From the NCBI GenBank assembly GCA_019113825.1, contig DXGR01000006.1, positions 1-43,199 of the forward strand: DNA of 43,199 nucleotides. Reading direction: 5' to 3'. The DNA is from Candidatus Stackebrandtia excrementipullorum (lineage in GTDB: Bacteria > Actinomycetota > Actinomycetes > Mycobacteriales > Micromonosporaceae). Made by a program: the position numbers and the translations under genes. This document shows positions 1 through 8,343 of the stretch, piece by piece. Position 1 is the stretch's first letter. Each line of letters begins with the position of its first letter. The notes beneath the pieces were generated by a model. That model worked only from the letters and a program-made list of their open reading frames with translations, ran no database searches and was not told the origin of the DNA.

Positions 1-283
1 GGTCCACAACGCCGTCACCGTCGGTGTCGGTCTGAATCTCGTCGATGTAGCCGTCGCCGTCGTTGTCGATCAGCTGCGAGTCCAAAACGCCGTCGCCGTC
101 CGTGTCGGCGAAGATCTCACCGTCGGCGGTCACGACCGCGTCGGCGATGCCGTCGCCGTCGACGTCGATGTAGGTCTCGTCCCCGACAACGATCACGTCG
201 TCGGCGACGCCGTCACCGTTGAGGTCGTACATGTCGTCGGAGGCGGTGTCGTCATAGCCGGTGTCGTCGTATCCGTCGCTCAT
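1..283 (-). CDS. Acidic DxDGDG-repeat (calcium-binding-like) protein, N-terminal part
   Basis: Only the first 94 codons are inside the window; the gene continues beyond base 1. The ATG at 283-281 follows a strong ribosome site (GGGGAGAGG). After an Asp/Tyr-rich start (MSDGYDDTGYDDTASDD) the protein has five spaced repeats of the form D-x-[DN]-G-D-G-x-x-D (for example DLNGDGVADD, DVDGDGIADA, DTDGDGVLDS, DNDGDGYIDE). This is the calcium-loop pattern of EF-hand-like and thrombospondin type-3 repeats. No signal peptide or membrane segment lies in the visible part, which is odd because such repeats are usually extracellular. Calcium binding is inferred from the motif; the role is unknown. Confidence 0.7.
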   Translation of the reverse strand, partial: MSDGYDDTGYDDTASDDMYDLNGDGVADDVIVVGDETYIDVDGDGIADAVVTADGEIFADTDGDGVLDSQLIDNDGDGYIDEIQTDTDGDGVVD

Positions 284-458
284 CGTTCTGTCCTCTCCCC
301 TGCGGGTTTGCCCTGGGCCGAGTGGCCGTTCTTCGTTATGTCTACGAATGTATGCGGCGTCGACGGCCCGTTGATCCCCCGTTCGTGCCACCTCGGCTGA
401 CGTCTTCTCCAGGGGTTTTACCGCAAAAAGGGTGGTTTAGGCGTGTTTCGTTAGCGAT

Positions 459-470
459 AACGCATGCGTT
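459..470. promoter_or_regulatory. Perfect 12-bp palindrome AACGCATGCGTT
   Basis: The palindrome lies in the 286-bp gap (284-569) between the DxDGDG-repeat gene, whose start is about 175 bp away, and the 3' end of the Mrr-like gene. It could be an operator for the repeat gene. I see no convincing gene in the rest of this gap. Confidence 0.25.
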
Positions 471-569
471 GCAACGAGTTACGTGTCGCGCCATGGCGAC
501 CGGCTGCCCGGTGATGAGGGCACCCGGCGCCCGAGAAAGGCGGTGATGCGACGCCGGTGATCTCGAAGC

Positions 570-1226
570 TCAGGAAACGGCGGGTGAGGTGGCCTCGGCG
601 GAGCCGGCGGCCAGAGCGGCGGGGGGCTTGCGCTCGGCGACCCACGATGCCAGCTCCATCCGGTCGACCAGGATGACGCCCAGCTGTTCGGCCAGAGCGT
701 CGTGGCGGGCGGCGGTCTTGAGGCGGTGGAGGTCGGCGTTGGTCACCAGCATGGCGGTATCGGCTTTCCACCGTGCGTGGGCGTCGGCCCCCAACGCCTG
801 GATGTGACGAGCGCCACGGCGGCTCATCGTTCCGTCGTCGGGTTTGGCTCGCACCATCACTCGCCGCGAATCCGGGGCGGTGGCGACGAAGTTGCTGCCG
901 AAGTCGGCCGCGCGACCGACGAACTTGACCTTGCGGAACCCGTCGCGTAGCAACAGGCGGGCGACCCAGGTCTCGAACTCCGGGATGGACATGGTGTCGG
1001 CTTCGGCGAGGTGGCGTTCCAGCTGTGCATCGTCGCGGTGTACGACGTGCCGGTAGCGGTAGTAGACGAGACAGGCGGTAACGACGAGACCGGCGATCAC
1101 GGCCAGGACGACGACGGTCACGGTGTTGTTGACGACCCATTGGGCGGCAATGCGGACGCCGGTGTACAGGAGGATGATCCCGGCAATCGCGGCAACAACT
1201 CTGGCCAGGATGGACGGGGAAAACAT
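570..1226 (-). CDS. Membrane-anchored Mrr-like restriction endonuclease-fold protein
   Basis: The 218-residue protein starts at ATG 1226, chosen because GAGGAG lies at good spacing upstream; an upstream in-frame start lacks this. Residues about 5-30 and 34-56 are two hydrophobic segments. Residues about 80-195 resemble the Mrr_cat domain of the PD-(D/E)xK superfamily: FETWVARLLLRDGF, then GRAADFGSNF, then VMVRAK. In active Mrr enzymes the core reads G-x-D followed by Q-x-K. Here the Asp position is Asn112 and the Gln is Arg126, while Lys128 remains, so cleavage activity is doubtful. The fold assignment is fairly sure; the role (defence, DNA binding or a degenerate nuclease) is not. It is divergent from rsmI. 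Confidence 0.7.
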   Translation of the reverse strand: MFSPSILARVVAAIAGIILLYTGVRIAAQWVVNNTVTVVVLAVIAGLVVTACLVYYRYRHVVHRDDAQLERHLAEADTMSIPEFETWVARLLLRDGFRKVKFVGRAADFGSNFVATAPDSRRVMVRAKPDDGTMSRRGARHIQALGADAHARWKADTAMLVTNADLHRLKTAARHDALAEQLGVILVDRMELASWVAERKPPAALAAGSAEATSPAVS

Positions 1227-1361
1227 CGCAGGCTCCTCATATGGAGGTACACGGCGTCTCTGCGTGCGCAGAGAGTGGCCCCAGTATGCATAATCGGAAC
1301 GGGCTGTCACAATCGAGTGTCGGATTGTTGACCGCAGCTGGAGTTCTTGCGCCGCAATTGT

Positions 1362-1367
1362 TAGGCT
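1362..1367 (+). promoter_or_regulatory. TAGGCT -10 element upstream of rsmI
   Basis: TAGGCT matches the -10 form seen before several other genes in this window (4335-4330, 31519-31514, 39256-39261). It lies 24 bp before the proposed GTG start of rsmI. No clear -35 box is visible. Confidence 0.35.
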
Positions 1368-1391
1368 GGCGAGCCGCCCATATGACAGGAT

Positions 1392-2345
1392 GTGGCGGTG
1401 TCATATGAAGCGGGCGATCCCGACACGCAGGCGTCCACGGCAGACCGTACACCGTCCAACGGTGTAAACGTCGGAGGCATCGTCGATCAACCCACCTCGC
1501 CACGCGAGGGAGTGCTCACCCTGCTCGGGGCCCCTCTGGGAAACCCGCAGGACACTCCGCCCCGAGTCGGCCACGCCATTGCCGTTGCCGACGTCGTCGC
1601 CGCCGAGGACACACGAAAGCTTCATCGTCTGGCCACCGACCTTGGTATTACCGTGAGCGGCACCGTCACGTCCTACTTCGAGGGCAACGAACGCGAACGG
1701 ACACCGTGGCTGTTGGAACGACTCACCGACGGCGCGTCGGTCGTGCTCATCACCGACGGCGGCATGCCGAGCGTTTCAGACCCGGGATTTCGGCTCGTCA
1801 AAGCCGCCATCGACGCCGGCGTCGAGGTGACGGCCGCGCCGGGGCCCTCGGCGGTCACCACCGCGTTGGCGTTGTCGGGTCTGCCGTGCGACCGGTTCTG
1901 TTTCGAAGGCTTCCTTCCCCGCAAACCCTCGGACCGGCGCAGACACCTCACCACACTCGGCACCGAACCCAGAACCATGGTTTTCTTCGACTCGCCGCGC
2001 CGAGTCGCCTCCAGCCTGACCGCCATGAAGGAGGCGTTCGGCGACGATCGACCCGTGGCCCTGTGCCGCGAGTTGACCAAGACCTATGAGGATGTCAGGC
2101 GAGGGACCCTGGCGGACGTGGCCGCCACTGTGCACGACGACCCCCCTCGCGGGGAGATAACGCTGGTCGTGGCGGGGTATCAACCCAGCGGAGACACGCC
2201 GCCGGCCGACCTGGCCGCCGCGGCCACGGAACTCATGTCCACCGGGGTGCAACGCAAGGAGGCCATGAGCCGTACGGCTCGCCGCTTCAACGTGTCGCGG
2301 CGAGCCGTCTTCGACGCCTTGGTCCACGTCCGCGACAACGGTTAG
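1392..2345 (+). CDS. rsmI: 16S rRNA (cytidine-1402-2'-O)-methyltransferase RsmI
   Basis: This SAM-dependent tetrapyrrole-methylase-fold enzyme methylates the 2'-hydroxyl of C1402 in the 16S rRNA decoding centre. Family landmarks are GVLTLLGAPLGNPQD at the start of the domain, AAEDTRKLHRL, SYFEGNE, ITDGGMPSVSDPG, AAPGPSAVTTALALSGLP, FFDSPRRV and CRELTKTYEDVRRG. The 317-residue reading from GTG 1392 has about 38 residues before the conserved core, more than usual. The upstream ribosome site (CAGGA) is weak, so the true start may be further in. The last four bases overlap the convergent ABC permease gene. Confidence 0.9.
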   Translation: MAVSYEAGDPDTQASTADRTPSNGVNVGGIVDQPTSPREGVLTLLGAPLGNPQDTPPRVGHAIAVADVVAAEDTRKLHRLATDLGITVSGTVTSYFEGNERERTPWLLERLTDGASVVLITDGGMPSVSDPGFRLVKAAIDAGVEVTAAPGPSAVTTALALSGLPCDRFCFEGFLPRKPSDRRRHLTTLGTEPRTMVFFDSPRRVASSLTAMKEAFGDDRPVALCRELTKTYEDVRRGTLADVAATVHDDPPRGEITLVVAGYQPSGDTPPADLAAAATELMSTGVQRKEAMSRTARRFNVSRRAVFDALVHVRDNG

Positions 2346-3418
2346 AGGTCGTCCCACCGGAACATGCGCCACGCAAGCACACCGATCACCAGTGTGAACG
2401 CCGCCAGCATCCCCATTTGGGGTAGGACGCTCCACGCGTCGTTGCCGCGCACCATCACCGATAGCAGCGCGTCGTTGATGTAACGCAACGGCGAGAACCA
2501 CGAAACCGTCTGCAGCCACTGAGGTGACTGCTCCAACGGGAAGAACGAGCCCGACATGAACGCCATCGGCACCACGATCAGGTTGCCCAGGCCGCTGGCG
2601 CCTTCGGAAGTCTTCGCGATCGCGCCGACCACCATGCCCAGGCTGAGGAATGCCAGTGTTCCCAGGAGAAGCACCGGTATCGCCATCCACCAGTTCCCGG
2701 TGAGTTGAAGCCCGAAGAACGGTAGCGACGCGACGGCGACGAACACGACGAGTTGGACCATCGCCGTGAGGAGGCTGACCCCGATGCGGGCCCCGATGAC
2801 CGAGGGGATCGACACCGGCGACAAACGCAGGCGGCGCAGCAGTTTGTTGCGGCGCCAGTCGACGAGCGTGCCCGCCGCCCCGAAAACCCCCGAGATCGAT
2901 ATGGCCCAGCCGAGTAGACCGGGCGTGAGGTACTGGATCGTGGTGAGGGACTCGTCCTCGACCGCCTCGTTCGACACGTCGACCAGCGGTATGTCCGGCG
3001 CTGCGGCTTGAAGTTTGTGCAGGTTGGCAGCACTCACGATGCCGTCCAAGGTGTTCAGGACGAGCATGGAGCCGGTGGTGTCGGCGGCGGAGAAGTAGAC
3101 GGTCACGGTGTCGCCCCGCTGGCTGACCGCCGCGTCAACGTTTCCCTGCCTCACCTCCTCGATGGCGGCGTCGAGGTCGTCGGTGTGCTTCAGATCGAAA
3201 AGTGTTTCAAACCGATCGGGGTCGTCTTGAGCGAAAGTGTCCAGCACGGTGACTTCACCGATCTGAACGACTTTTGCGGGATTGTCGCCCTGATCTTGGA
3301 ACAGGGCGCCGAAGATGACGAGAAACATCAACGGGAACACCAGGACGAAGAAAAGAGTCACCTTGTCCCGGACGAAACCGAGAAACATGGCTTTGGCGAG
3401 ACTGACGAAACCGGTCAT
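2342..3418 (-). CDS. ABC-2 type transporter permease
   Basis: This 358-residue membrane subunit has one N-terminal membrane segment (about residues 20-40), a roughly 130-residue external domain, then five hydrophobic segments from about residue 165. The GxLGWAISISGVFGAAGTLV region and the RRNKLLRRLRLSPVS loop fit the ABC2_membrane family (drug or lipid exporters of the DrrB/YhfP type). Its ATG overlaps the stop of the ATPase gene by one base (TGATG), so the two are translationally coupled subunits of one exporter. The substrate cannot be told from sequence. Its stop overlaps rsmI by 4 bp, tail to tail. Confidence 0.88.
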   Translation of the reverse strand: MTGFVSLAKAMFLGFVRDKVTLFFVLVFPLMFLVIFGALFQDQGDNPAKVVQIGEVTVLDTFAQDDPDRFETLFDLKHTDDLDAAIEEVRQGNVDAAVSQRGDTVTVYFSAADTTGSMLVLNTLDGIVSAANLHKLQAAAPDIPLVDVSNEAVEDESLTTIQYLTPGLLGWAISISGVFGAAGTLVDWRRNKLLRRLRLSPVSIPSVIGARIGVSLLTAMVQLVVFVAVASLPFFGLQLTGNWWMAIPVLLLGTLAFLSLGMVVGAIAKTSEGASGLGNLIVVPMAFMSGSFFPLEQSPQWLQTVSWFSPLRYINDALLSVMVRGNDAWSVLPQMGMLAAFTLVIGVLAWRMFRWDDL

Positions 3419-4323
3419 CAGGATCGATACTCCCGTCCGGTCAAATCCAGGAACACGTCCTCCAACGTGGCGCCACGGACCTGTAGCCCATCGAGCGCCG
3501 CGTGGCGAGCCAGTGCCGTCAGGATCCCGGCGGGCTCGCGGGTGGTGAAGGTGAGGTCTATACCGTCGTCGTCGACGTGGACGGTTCCACCCGAGATCTC
3601 GCCGACCTGATCGTCGGTCAGGAAACCACTGGATACGGAAATGCGCGTCGGCGCATTGAGGTTCTTGACCAATGCGGTCGGCGTGTCCACGGTGAGAATA
3701 CGGCCGCGATCCATGACGGCGACACGGTCACACAGGAATTCGGCCTCGTCCATGTAGTGGGTTGTCAGCACCACGGTGCGTCCATCCGCGTTCACTTGAC
3801 GAAGAAGATCCCACAGGTTCCGTCTGGCCTGTGGATCCAGGGCCGCGGTCGGTTCGTCGAGGAAAACGAGCTCCGGGTCGTGCACCAGTGCGCACGCGAT
3901 CGACAGTCGTTGCGCCTGCCCGCCGGACAACTTCTCGATCCGGGTGTTCGCCTTGTCGGTCAACCCCACCACGTCGAGCATGTGTCGGGCGCGGGACCCG
4001 GACACTCCATACAGGTCGGCAAAAGTGCGCAGTTGTTCGCCCGCGGTCAGCCGCTCGAAAAATGCCGAAGCCTGTAGTTGGACGCCGATGCGCATGGCCA
4101 GAGCGGCATTGCGAGGCCGCGGCGATCGTCCCAACAGCTCGACGTGTCCTGTATCGGGTTCACGGAGGCCTTCGATCAGCTCCAATGCGGTCGTTTTGCC
4201 CGCGCCGTTGGGACCCAGTATTCCGAAGAACTCTCCGGATTTAACCTTAAAGGACAGATCGTCGACGGCGGTGACCTCACCGTATTTTTTGGTGAGACCG
4301 GTGACGGTAATGGCGGCTTCCAT
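3418..4323 (-). CDS. ABC transporter ATP-binding protein
   Basis: This 301-residue nucleotide-binding subunit powers the permease encoded just downstream. Visible motifs are Walker A GPNGAGKT, signature LSGGQAQRL, Walker B LVFLDEPT, the D-loop AALDPQ and the switch TTHYMDEAE. The C-terminal tail (about residues 230-301) is the extra domain of the DrrA/CcmA-like exporter class. On the minus strand TAGGCT (4335-4330) ends 6 nt before the ATG and no ribosome site is present, so the transcript is probably leaderless. Confidence 0.92.
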   Translation of the reverse strand: MEAAITVTGLTKKYGEVTAVDDLSFKVKSGEFFGILGPNGAGKTTALELIEGLREPDTGHVELLGRSPRPRNAALAMRIGVQLQASAFFERLTAGEQLRTFADLYGVSGSRARHMLDVVGLTDKANTRIEKLSGGQAQRLSIACALVHDPELVFLDEPTAALDPQARRNLWDLLRQVNADGRTVVLTTHYMDEAEFLCDRVAVMDRGRILTVDTPTALVKNLNAPTRISVSSGFLTDDQVGEISGGTVHVDDDGIDLTFTTREPAGILTALARHAALDGLQVRGATLEDVFLDLTGREYRS

Positions 4324-4329
4324 GCGGCG

Positions 4330-4335
4330 AGCCTA
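4330..4335 (-). promoter_or_regulatory. -10 element (TAGGCT) placed for a leaderless ABC-ATPase mRNA
   Basis: Read on the minus strand, TAGGCT is followed by six bases and then the ATG at 4323. Transcription would begin at or next to the start codon. The 158-bp gap to glpK also has to hold the glpK promoter, which I could not pin down. Confidence 0.45.
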
Positions 4336-4481
4336 GAACCGGAAAGCCGACCGAACATCGGCCTCGGGAGCGTGTTGCCGCTCCTTCTTCAGGACGAGAA
4401 CACCTGTCAGACTGGTGGTCTTGTCACAGTCGGGTGGATCATCCGGCGAACAACGGTGTGAACCCGTCAGGAGGAAGCAAG

Positions 4482-5957
4482 TTGACCGGCTATGTCGCCG
4501 CCGTGGACCAGGGAACCACCTCGTCCCGTTGTCTCGTCTTCAATACCGAAACCGGTGCTCTTGTAGCCGGTGCGCAACAGGAGTTCACACAGTACTTCCC
4601 GAAGCCGGGATGGGTGGAACACGATGCGAACGAGATATTCGACAGTGTGATCGCCGTGGTGGCCCAGGCGTTGAACGAAGCCTCTTTGACCGTCGCGGAC
4701 GTCGCGGCCCTGGGCATCACGAACCAGCGCGAAACCACCGTGCTGTGGGACAGGGAGACGGGTGAACCCGTCCACCGGGCCATCGTGTGGCAGGACACTC
4801 GCACCGATCCACTGATTTCCGAGCTGGCCGCCGACGGCGGCCAGGATCGGTTCCGGGACCGCTGCGGGCTCCCCTTGGCGACCTACTTCGCGGGGCCGAA
4901 GGCCCGGTGGATCCTTGACAACGTCCCGGGGCTTCGGCAACGCGCAGAGGCGGGACGGATCTGTTTCGGCACCATCGACTCCTGGCTCATCTTCCGATTG
5001 ACCGGTGAACATCTCACGGACGTGACCAACGCATCCCGGACGATGTTGATGAATCTCAATACATTGGACTGGGACGAGGAGTTGTGTGATGCGATCGGTG
5101 TCCCCACGGCCATGTTGCCCCAGATCCGTCCCTCGTCGGCCGTCTACGGAACCGCTCGCGGCCGGTTCGAGGGCCTGACGGTGGCCGGTGCGCTGGGGGA
5201 TCAGCAGGCTGCTCTTTTCGGACAGGGCTGTTACGACGTCGGCGACACGAAGAACACCTACGGCACCGGGAGCTTTCTCCTGATGAACACCGGGACCGAC
5301 CGTGTCGACTCCACCGCCGGGTTGCTGACCACGGTGGGCTATCAGTTGGACGGTCGGCCACCGGTGTACGCGTTGGAGGGCTCGATCGCGATAACCGGTG
5401 CGCTCGTTCAATGGTTGCGCGACAACCTCGGCATTATCTCCAACGCCGGCGAGGTAGAGGAACTCGCCGAAACCGTCGAAGACAACGGCGACTGTTATTT
5501 CGTTCCCGCCTTTTCCGGCTTGTACGCGCCACATTGGCGCTCCGATGCCCGCGGCGTCATCGCCGGGCTCACGCGGTATGTCACGAAGGGGCACCTGGCC
5601 AGGGCCGTCCTGGAGGCGACAGCGTGGCAAACCCGTGAGGTCGCCGAGGCGATGCGGTCCGATTCGGGTGTGGAGGCCAACGATTTGCGAGTGGACGGTG
5701 GCATGACCGCGAACAATCTTTTGATGCAGATCCAGGCCGACGTCTTGGGAATCCCGGTCATTCGGCCGCGGATCGCCGAGACCACCGCGTTGGGGGCGGC
5801 CTATGCGGCGGGGCTTGCCGTGGGAGTCTTCGACGATGTCGACCAACTGCGTGAACTGTGGTCCGAGGACCGCCGCTGGTTGCCGCAGGTGAACCGCGAC
5901 GACGACTACAAGCAGTGGCGCAAGGCGGTCGAAAAGTCCAAGGGCTGGCTTGACTGA
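4482..5957 (+). CDS. glpK: Glycerol kinase
   Basis: GlpK phosphorylates glycerol to sn-glycerol-3-phosphate with ATP. The TTG at 4482 is chosen because AGGAGG (4469-4474) lies 7 nt upstream and the protein then opens directly with the conserved [16 protein letters not shown] phosphate loop; longer readings only add unconserved residues. The product is 491 residues, normal for the family. FGGY-kinase landmarks include [53 protein letters not shown] and the C-terminal [14 protein letters not shown]-binding stretch. No glpF or glpD is adjacent. It converges on the Ser/Thr kinase gene with a 3-bp gap. Confidence 0.95.
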   Translation: MTGYVAAVDQGTTSSRCLVFNTETGALVAGAQQEFTQYFPKPGWVEHDANEIFDSVIAVVAQALNEASLTVADVAALGITNQRETTVLWDRETGEPVHRAIVWQDTRTDPLISELAADGGQDRFRDRCGLPLATYFAGPKARWILDNVPGLRQRAEAGRICFGTIDSWLIFRLTGEHLTDVTNASRTMLMNLNTLDWDEELCDAIGVPTAMLPQIRPSSAVYGTARGRFEGLTVAGALGDQQAALFGQGCYDVGDTKNTYGTGSFLLMNTGTDRVDSTAGLLTTVGYQLDGRPPVYALEGSIAITGALVQWLRDNLGIISNAGEVEELAETVEDNGDCYFVPAFSGLYAPHWRSDARGVIAGLTRYVTKGHLARAVLEATAWQTREVAEAMRSDSGVEANDLRVDGGMTANNLLMQIQADVLGIPVIRPRIAETTALGAAYAAGLAVGVFDDVDQLRELWSEDRRWLPQVNRDDDYKQWRKAVEKSKGWLD

Positions 5958-5960
5958 TCT

Positions 5961-7433
5961 CTAGCCGCCGGTGCAGATGTCACCGCGTGATATGACGATG
6001 TGGACCATCGAACCGAGTTCGGCGGATTCACCCGGTTCAGGCTGCTGGGACACGACCGCACAATGGTTTTCCCCCTCGCCTTCGTAACCGACCTCCGGTT
6101 CGAAGCCTGCACCGTTGAGCATCTGCCGGGCTTCGGATTCGGGTAGGTCCCGCACGTCGGGAACGGGCTCGGTCGTGGGGGAACTGCTGGGACTCGACGG
6201 TGAAGCAGAATGCGTCGTCGTCGTGGTCGGCGCCTCCGGGGATGTGGAGGGCTCCGGCGACGACGGTTGTATGTCGACGTGCCCAACGCCGGCTTCCGTG
6301 CGGTCCTGGTTGACGATGTCGGCGCCGTCGTCGGAGTGAGCGCTCGACGAGGTATGGCCGTTGACGTCGACCAGTTGTCTGCCCTCCCACGGCCGCATGG
6401 TCGCGGCGGTGGCGAAAAGGACGGCCATCAAAACCGCCACACCGAGTATCAGCACGCCGCGGTGTGCCCGCCGAGGCGGCCCATCGTTGGGAGACGAGGC
6501 CGTTTCAGGGCGCGGAACAGTGGTCGATTCGCCGGGGAAACGGGCTTGTCTGACCTCGGGAGGTGCGGATGGTGCAATCGCCTGGTGGCGTGTGGAGCTG
6601 CCCGCACTGCGACAGGCATCGGCGAAGTCGTCGGCGGTTGGCCACCGGTCATCGAGTTCCTTGGCCAGTGCGCGGACGACGAGGTCGGGCACCGGCGCCG
6701 GAATTTCGTCGGGGAGCCGGGGAGGCACTTCCTTCAAATGCGCCGACAGCACACCCAACGGAGTGTCCGCTTTGAACGGTGGGCTTCCGGTCAGGCACTG
6801 ATATGCGACGACTCCGAGCGAGTAGATGTCGGAGGCGGGAGTCAATCGTTCTCCCGAAGCCTGTTCGGGTGACATGTAGGTGACGGTGCCCAGCACGACG
6901 CCCGCCGTGGTCATCGTCATGTCGCCACTGGTGCGGGCGATACCGAAGTCCACGAGGGTCACTCGGCCGTTGTCGCCGACCAGGATGTTGCCCGGTTTCA
7001 CGTCGCGGTGAATGATGCCGGCGCGGTGAGCGACGTCGAGCCCGTCGGCGACCTGGGCGACGATGTCGAGAGTTTCGGTGGTGTCCAAACGTCCGTTGTA
7101 AGCCAGGTGTCGTGACAGCGGGCGTGCGTCGACATATGGCATGACCAGGAAGGCGAGAACACCGCGAGGCGTATTGACCTCGCCGTAGTCGTAGACGTCG
7201 ACGATGTTGGGACTTTCCAACGCTGCGATGGCGCAGGCCTCGCGACGGAATCTCTCCCGAAAATTGTCCTCTTCGGCGAGTTTGGCGTGAAGCACCTTGA
7301 CGGCGACGGTCCGGTTCAATACAACGTCTTCACCGCGCCAGACGTCTCCCATTCCGCCGCCGCCGATTCTGTCGTCCAGCCGGTAGCGCTCGGCCAGCAC
7401 GTCTCCCACGCGCAGCACCGCGTCAACTCCCAT
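5961..7433 (-). CDS. PASTA-domain Ser/Thr protein kinase (PknB-like)
   Basis: This transmembrane kinase has 490 residues from ATG 7433. Kinase landmarks are the glycine loop GGGGMGDV (24-31), VAVKVL (Lys46), HRDVKPGN (142-149), DFGIA (162-166) and GTVTYMSPEQ. A Ser/Thr/Pro-rich juxtamembrane stretch leads to one membrane helix (about 325-346), a second low-complexity linker, and a single extracellular PASTA domain (about 424-485, VPDVRDLPESEAR ... VVSQQPEPG) with Cys458 and Cys487 that could pair. Actinobacterial PknB usually has three or four PASTA units, so this is a short version. A GTG at 7514 would add 27 unconserved residues; neither start has a good ribosome site. Confidence 0.9.
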   Translation of the reverse strand: MGVDAVLRVGDVLAERYRLDDRIGGGGMGDVWRGEDVVLNRTVAVKVLHAKLAEEDNFRERFRREACAIAALESPNIVDVYDYGEVNTPRGVLAFLVMPYVDARPLSRHLAYNGRLDTTETLDIVAQVADGLDVAHRAGIIHRDVKPGNILVGDNGRVTLVDFGIARTSGDMTMTTAGVVLGTVTYMSPEQASGERLTPASDIYSLGVVAYQCLTGSPPFKADTPLGVLSAHLKEVPPRLPDEIPAPVPDLVVRALAKELDDRWPTADDFADACRSAGSSTRHQAIAPSAPPEVRQARFPGESTTVPRPETASSPNDGPPRRAHRGVLILGVAVLMAVLFATAATMRPWEGRQLVDVNGHTSSSAHSDDGADIVNQDRTEAGVGHVDIQPSSPEPSTSPEAPTTTTTHSASPSSPSSSPTTEPVPDVRDLPESEARQMLNGAGFEPEVGYEGEGENHCAVVSQQPEPGESAELGSMVHIVISRGDICTGG

Positions 7434-7587
7434 CGTTGCCCGTAAACGTCGCCCTTCGACGTGGAGCAGCCATGTCAGGTGGCCTTGCATCGTTTGTGCC
7501 GCGTTTGTCGCCACGCGACATCACACAGGTAACAACGACGCGGAGCGGGTTTCGGTGCGCATGCGTTGTTCACGAGAAAGGAGAGCC

Positions 7588-7659
7588 GTGATCGTTTCGT
7601 GTGGCCCGGAGGATCGACGAGTGCTGTGTGTGGACAGCCGAAAAGGTGTGTGTTTTTGA
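7588..7659 (+). CDS. Possible 23-residue small ORF with strong ribosome site
   Basis: GTG 7588 is preceded by AAAGGAGAGCC at good spacing. The ORF encodes MIVSCGPEDRRVLCVDSRKG plus three residues (VCF), and is followed at once by a 15-bp hairpin. Ribosome site, short frame and hairpin together look like a small transcription unit divergent from the kinase gene. There is no recognisable family, and coding is unproven. Confidence 0.3.
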   Translation: MIVSCGPEDRRVLCVDSRKGVCF

Positions 7660-7660
7660 G

Positions 7661-7706
7661 GCCGGCACCCGGGCGGATGCCGCGGGGAAGGCGCCCGGGT
7701 GCCGGC
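7661..7706. terminator. Strong GC hairpin, 15-bp perfect stem
   Basis: Arms GCCGGCACCCGGGCG (7661-7675) and its exact complement (7692-7706) flank a 16-nt loop. No U-tract follows on either strand. It could end the small ORF transcript on the plus strand or the 7778-8161 gene on the minus strand. Confidence 0.5.
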
Positions 7707-7777
7707 TCGACGGATCTCAAGCGACAGCATCGCCGGCGACGGCGGCGAGTTCGTCGGTAGACCCGAAGGTCCGAAAA

Positions 7778-8161
7778 CTAAGACCGTGGGGAGGACACGG
7801 TGGTGACTTTTCCGGACCGGGAGGATGACGCGTGAGGTGTGAGTGCGGCGCGTTTCGCGCGAGCGGCACGGCGCTCGGCCTGGTATCGTTCGGCTGCTGC
7901 GACGGCGTCGCCTATCTGGCCGTCCCAGCACGCCCACGAGTGACAAGGCCAGGTCTGACCGCACACGGCGCAGAGCTGGGACTGGCCGTTGGGCGTGTGT
8001 CGCTTCCACCAGCGAACCTGTACGGGCCAGAGGCTTGGGCACAAGACGCCGGTCGGCGGCTTGCTTGGAGGCGGTTTGTCCAATGTGTATGGACTTCTCA
8101 ACTTGTTCCCCACCCTTTCGTGTAGTGAGCGTTCCTGTTGCTCACGCTGACTGGGTCCCAC
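7778..8161 (-). CDS. Small Cys/Trp-rich hypothetical protein (CxxC...WPC motif)
   Basis: Up to 127 residues; no family I can name. The core is VQVRWWKRHT followed by LCAVCGQTWPCHSWACW, with CAVC, WPC and a further Cys that could bind a metal. A charged, Arg/Ala-rich C-terminus (AAAERYQAERRAARAKRAA) follows. It is divergent from the XRE-DUF5753 regulator. The start is uncertain: GTG 8161 has a weak ribosome site, and a TTG about 22 codons in is preceded by GGGTGGGG. It may be a zinc-binding accessory protein of the XRE/DUF397 locus, but that is inference. Confidence 0.5.
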   Translation of the reverse strand: MGPSQREQQERSLHERVGNKLRSPYTLDKPPPSKPPTGVLCPSLWPVQVRWWKRHTPNGQSQLCAVCGQTWPCHSWACWDGQIGDAVAAAERYQAERRAARAKRAALTPHASSSRSGKVTTVSSPRS

Positions 8162-8343
8162 CTGGAGGCGACCCGCTGGTGTCTATTGTGGCGGCGCTTG
8201 CCGTCGCACGGACACCTTGAGTAATCTCTGTCGTATAGACTTGCACATGCAGTTTGCTGCTGCAAGGCCTTCCACTTGAACGGGTGAAGTTTTTGTTGTT
8301 GGCGTGAAGTCGCACACCGGGTGTGTGCTAGGAGGGACTCGAT

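Noticed and set aside
322-546. 74-residue open frame in the first intergenic gap
   Set aside because: No ribosome site, no conserved pattern, and composition like noncoding GC-rich DNA.
451-1140. 229-residue open frame on the minus strand
   Set aside because: It is an Arg/Pro-rich shadow of the Mrr-like gene in another frame, without a ribosome site or domain.
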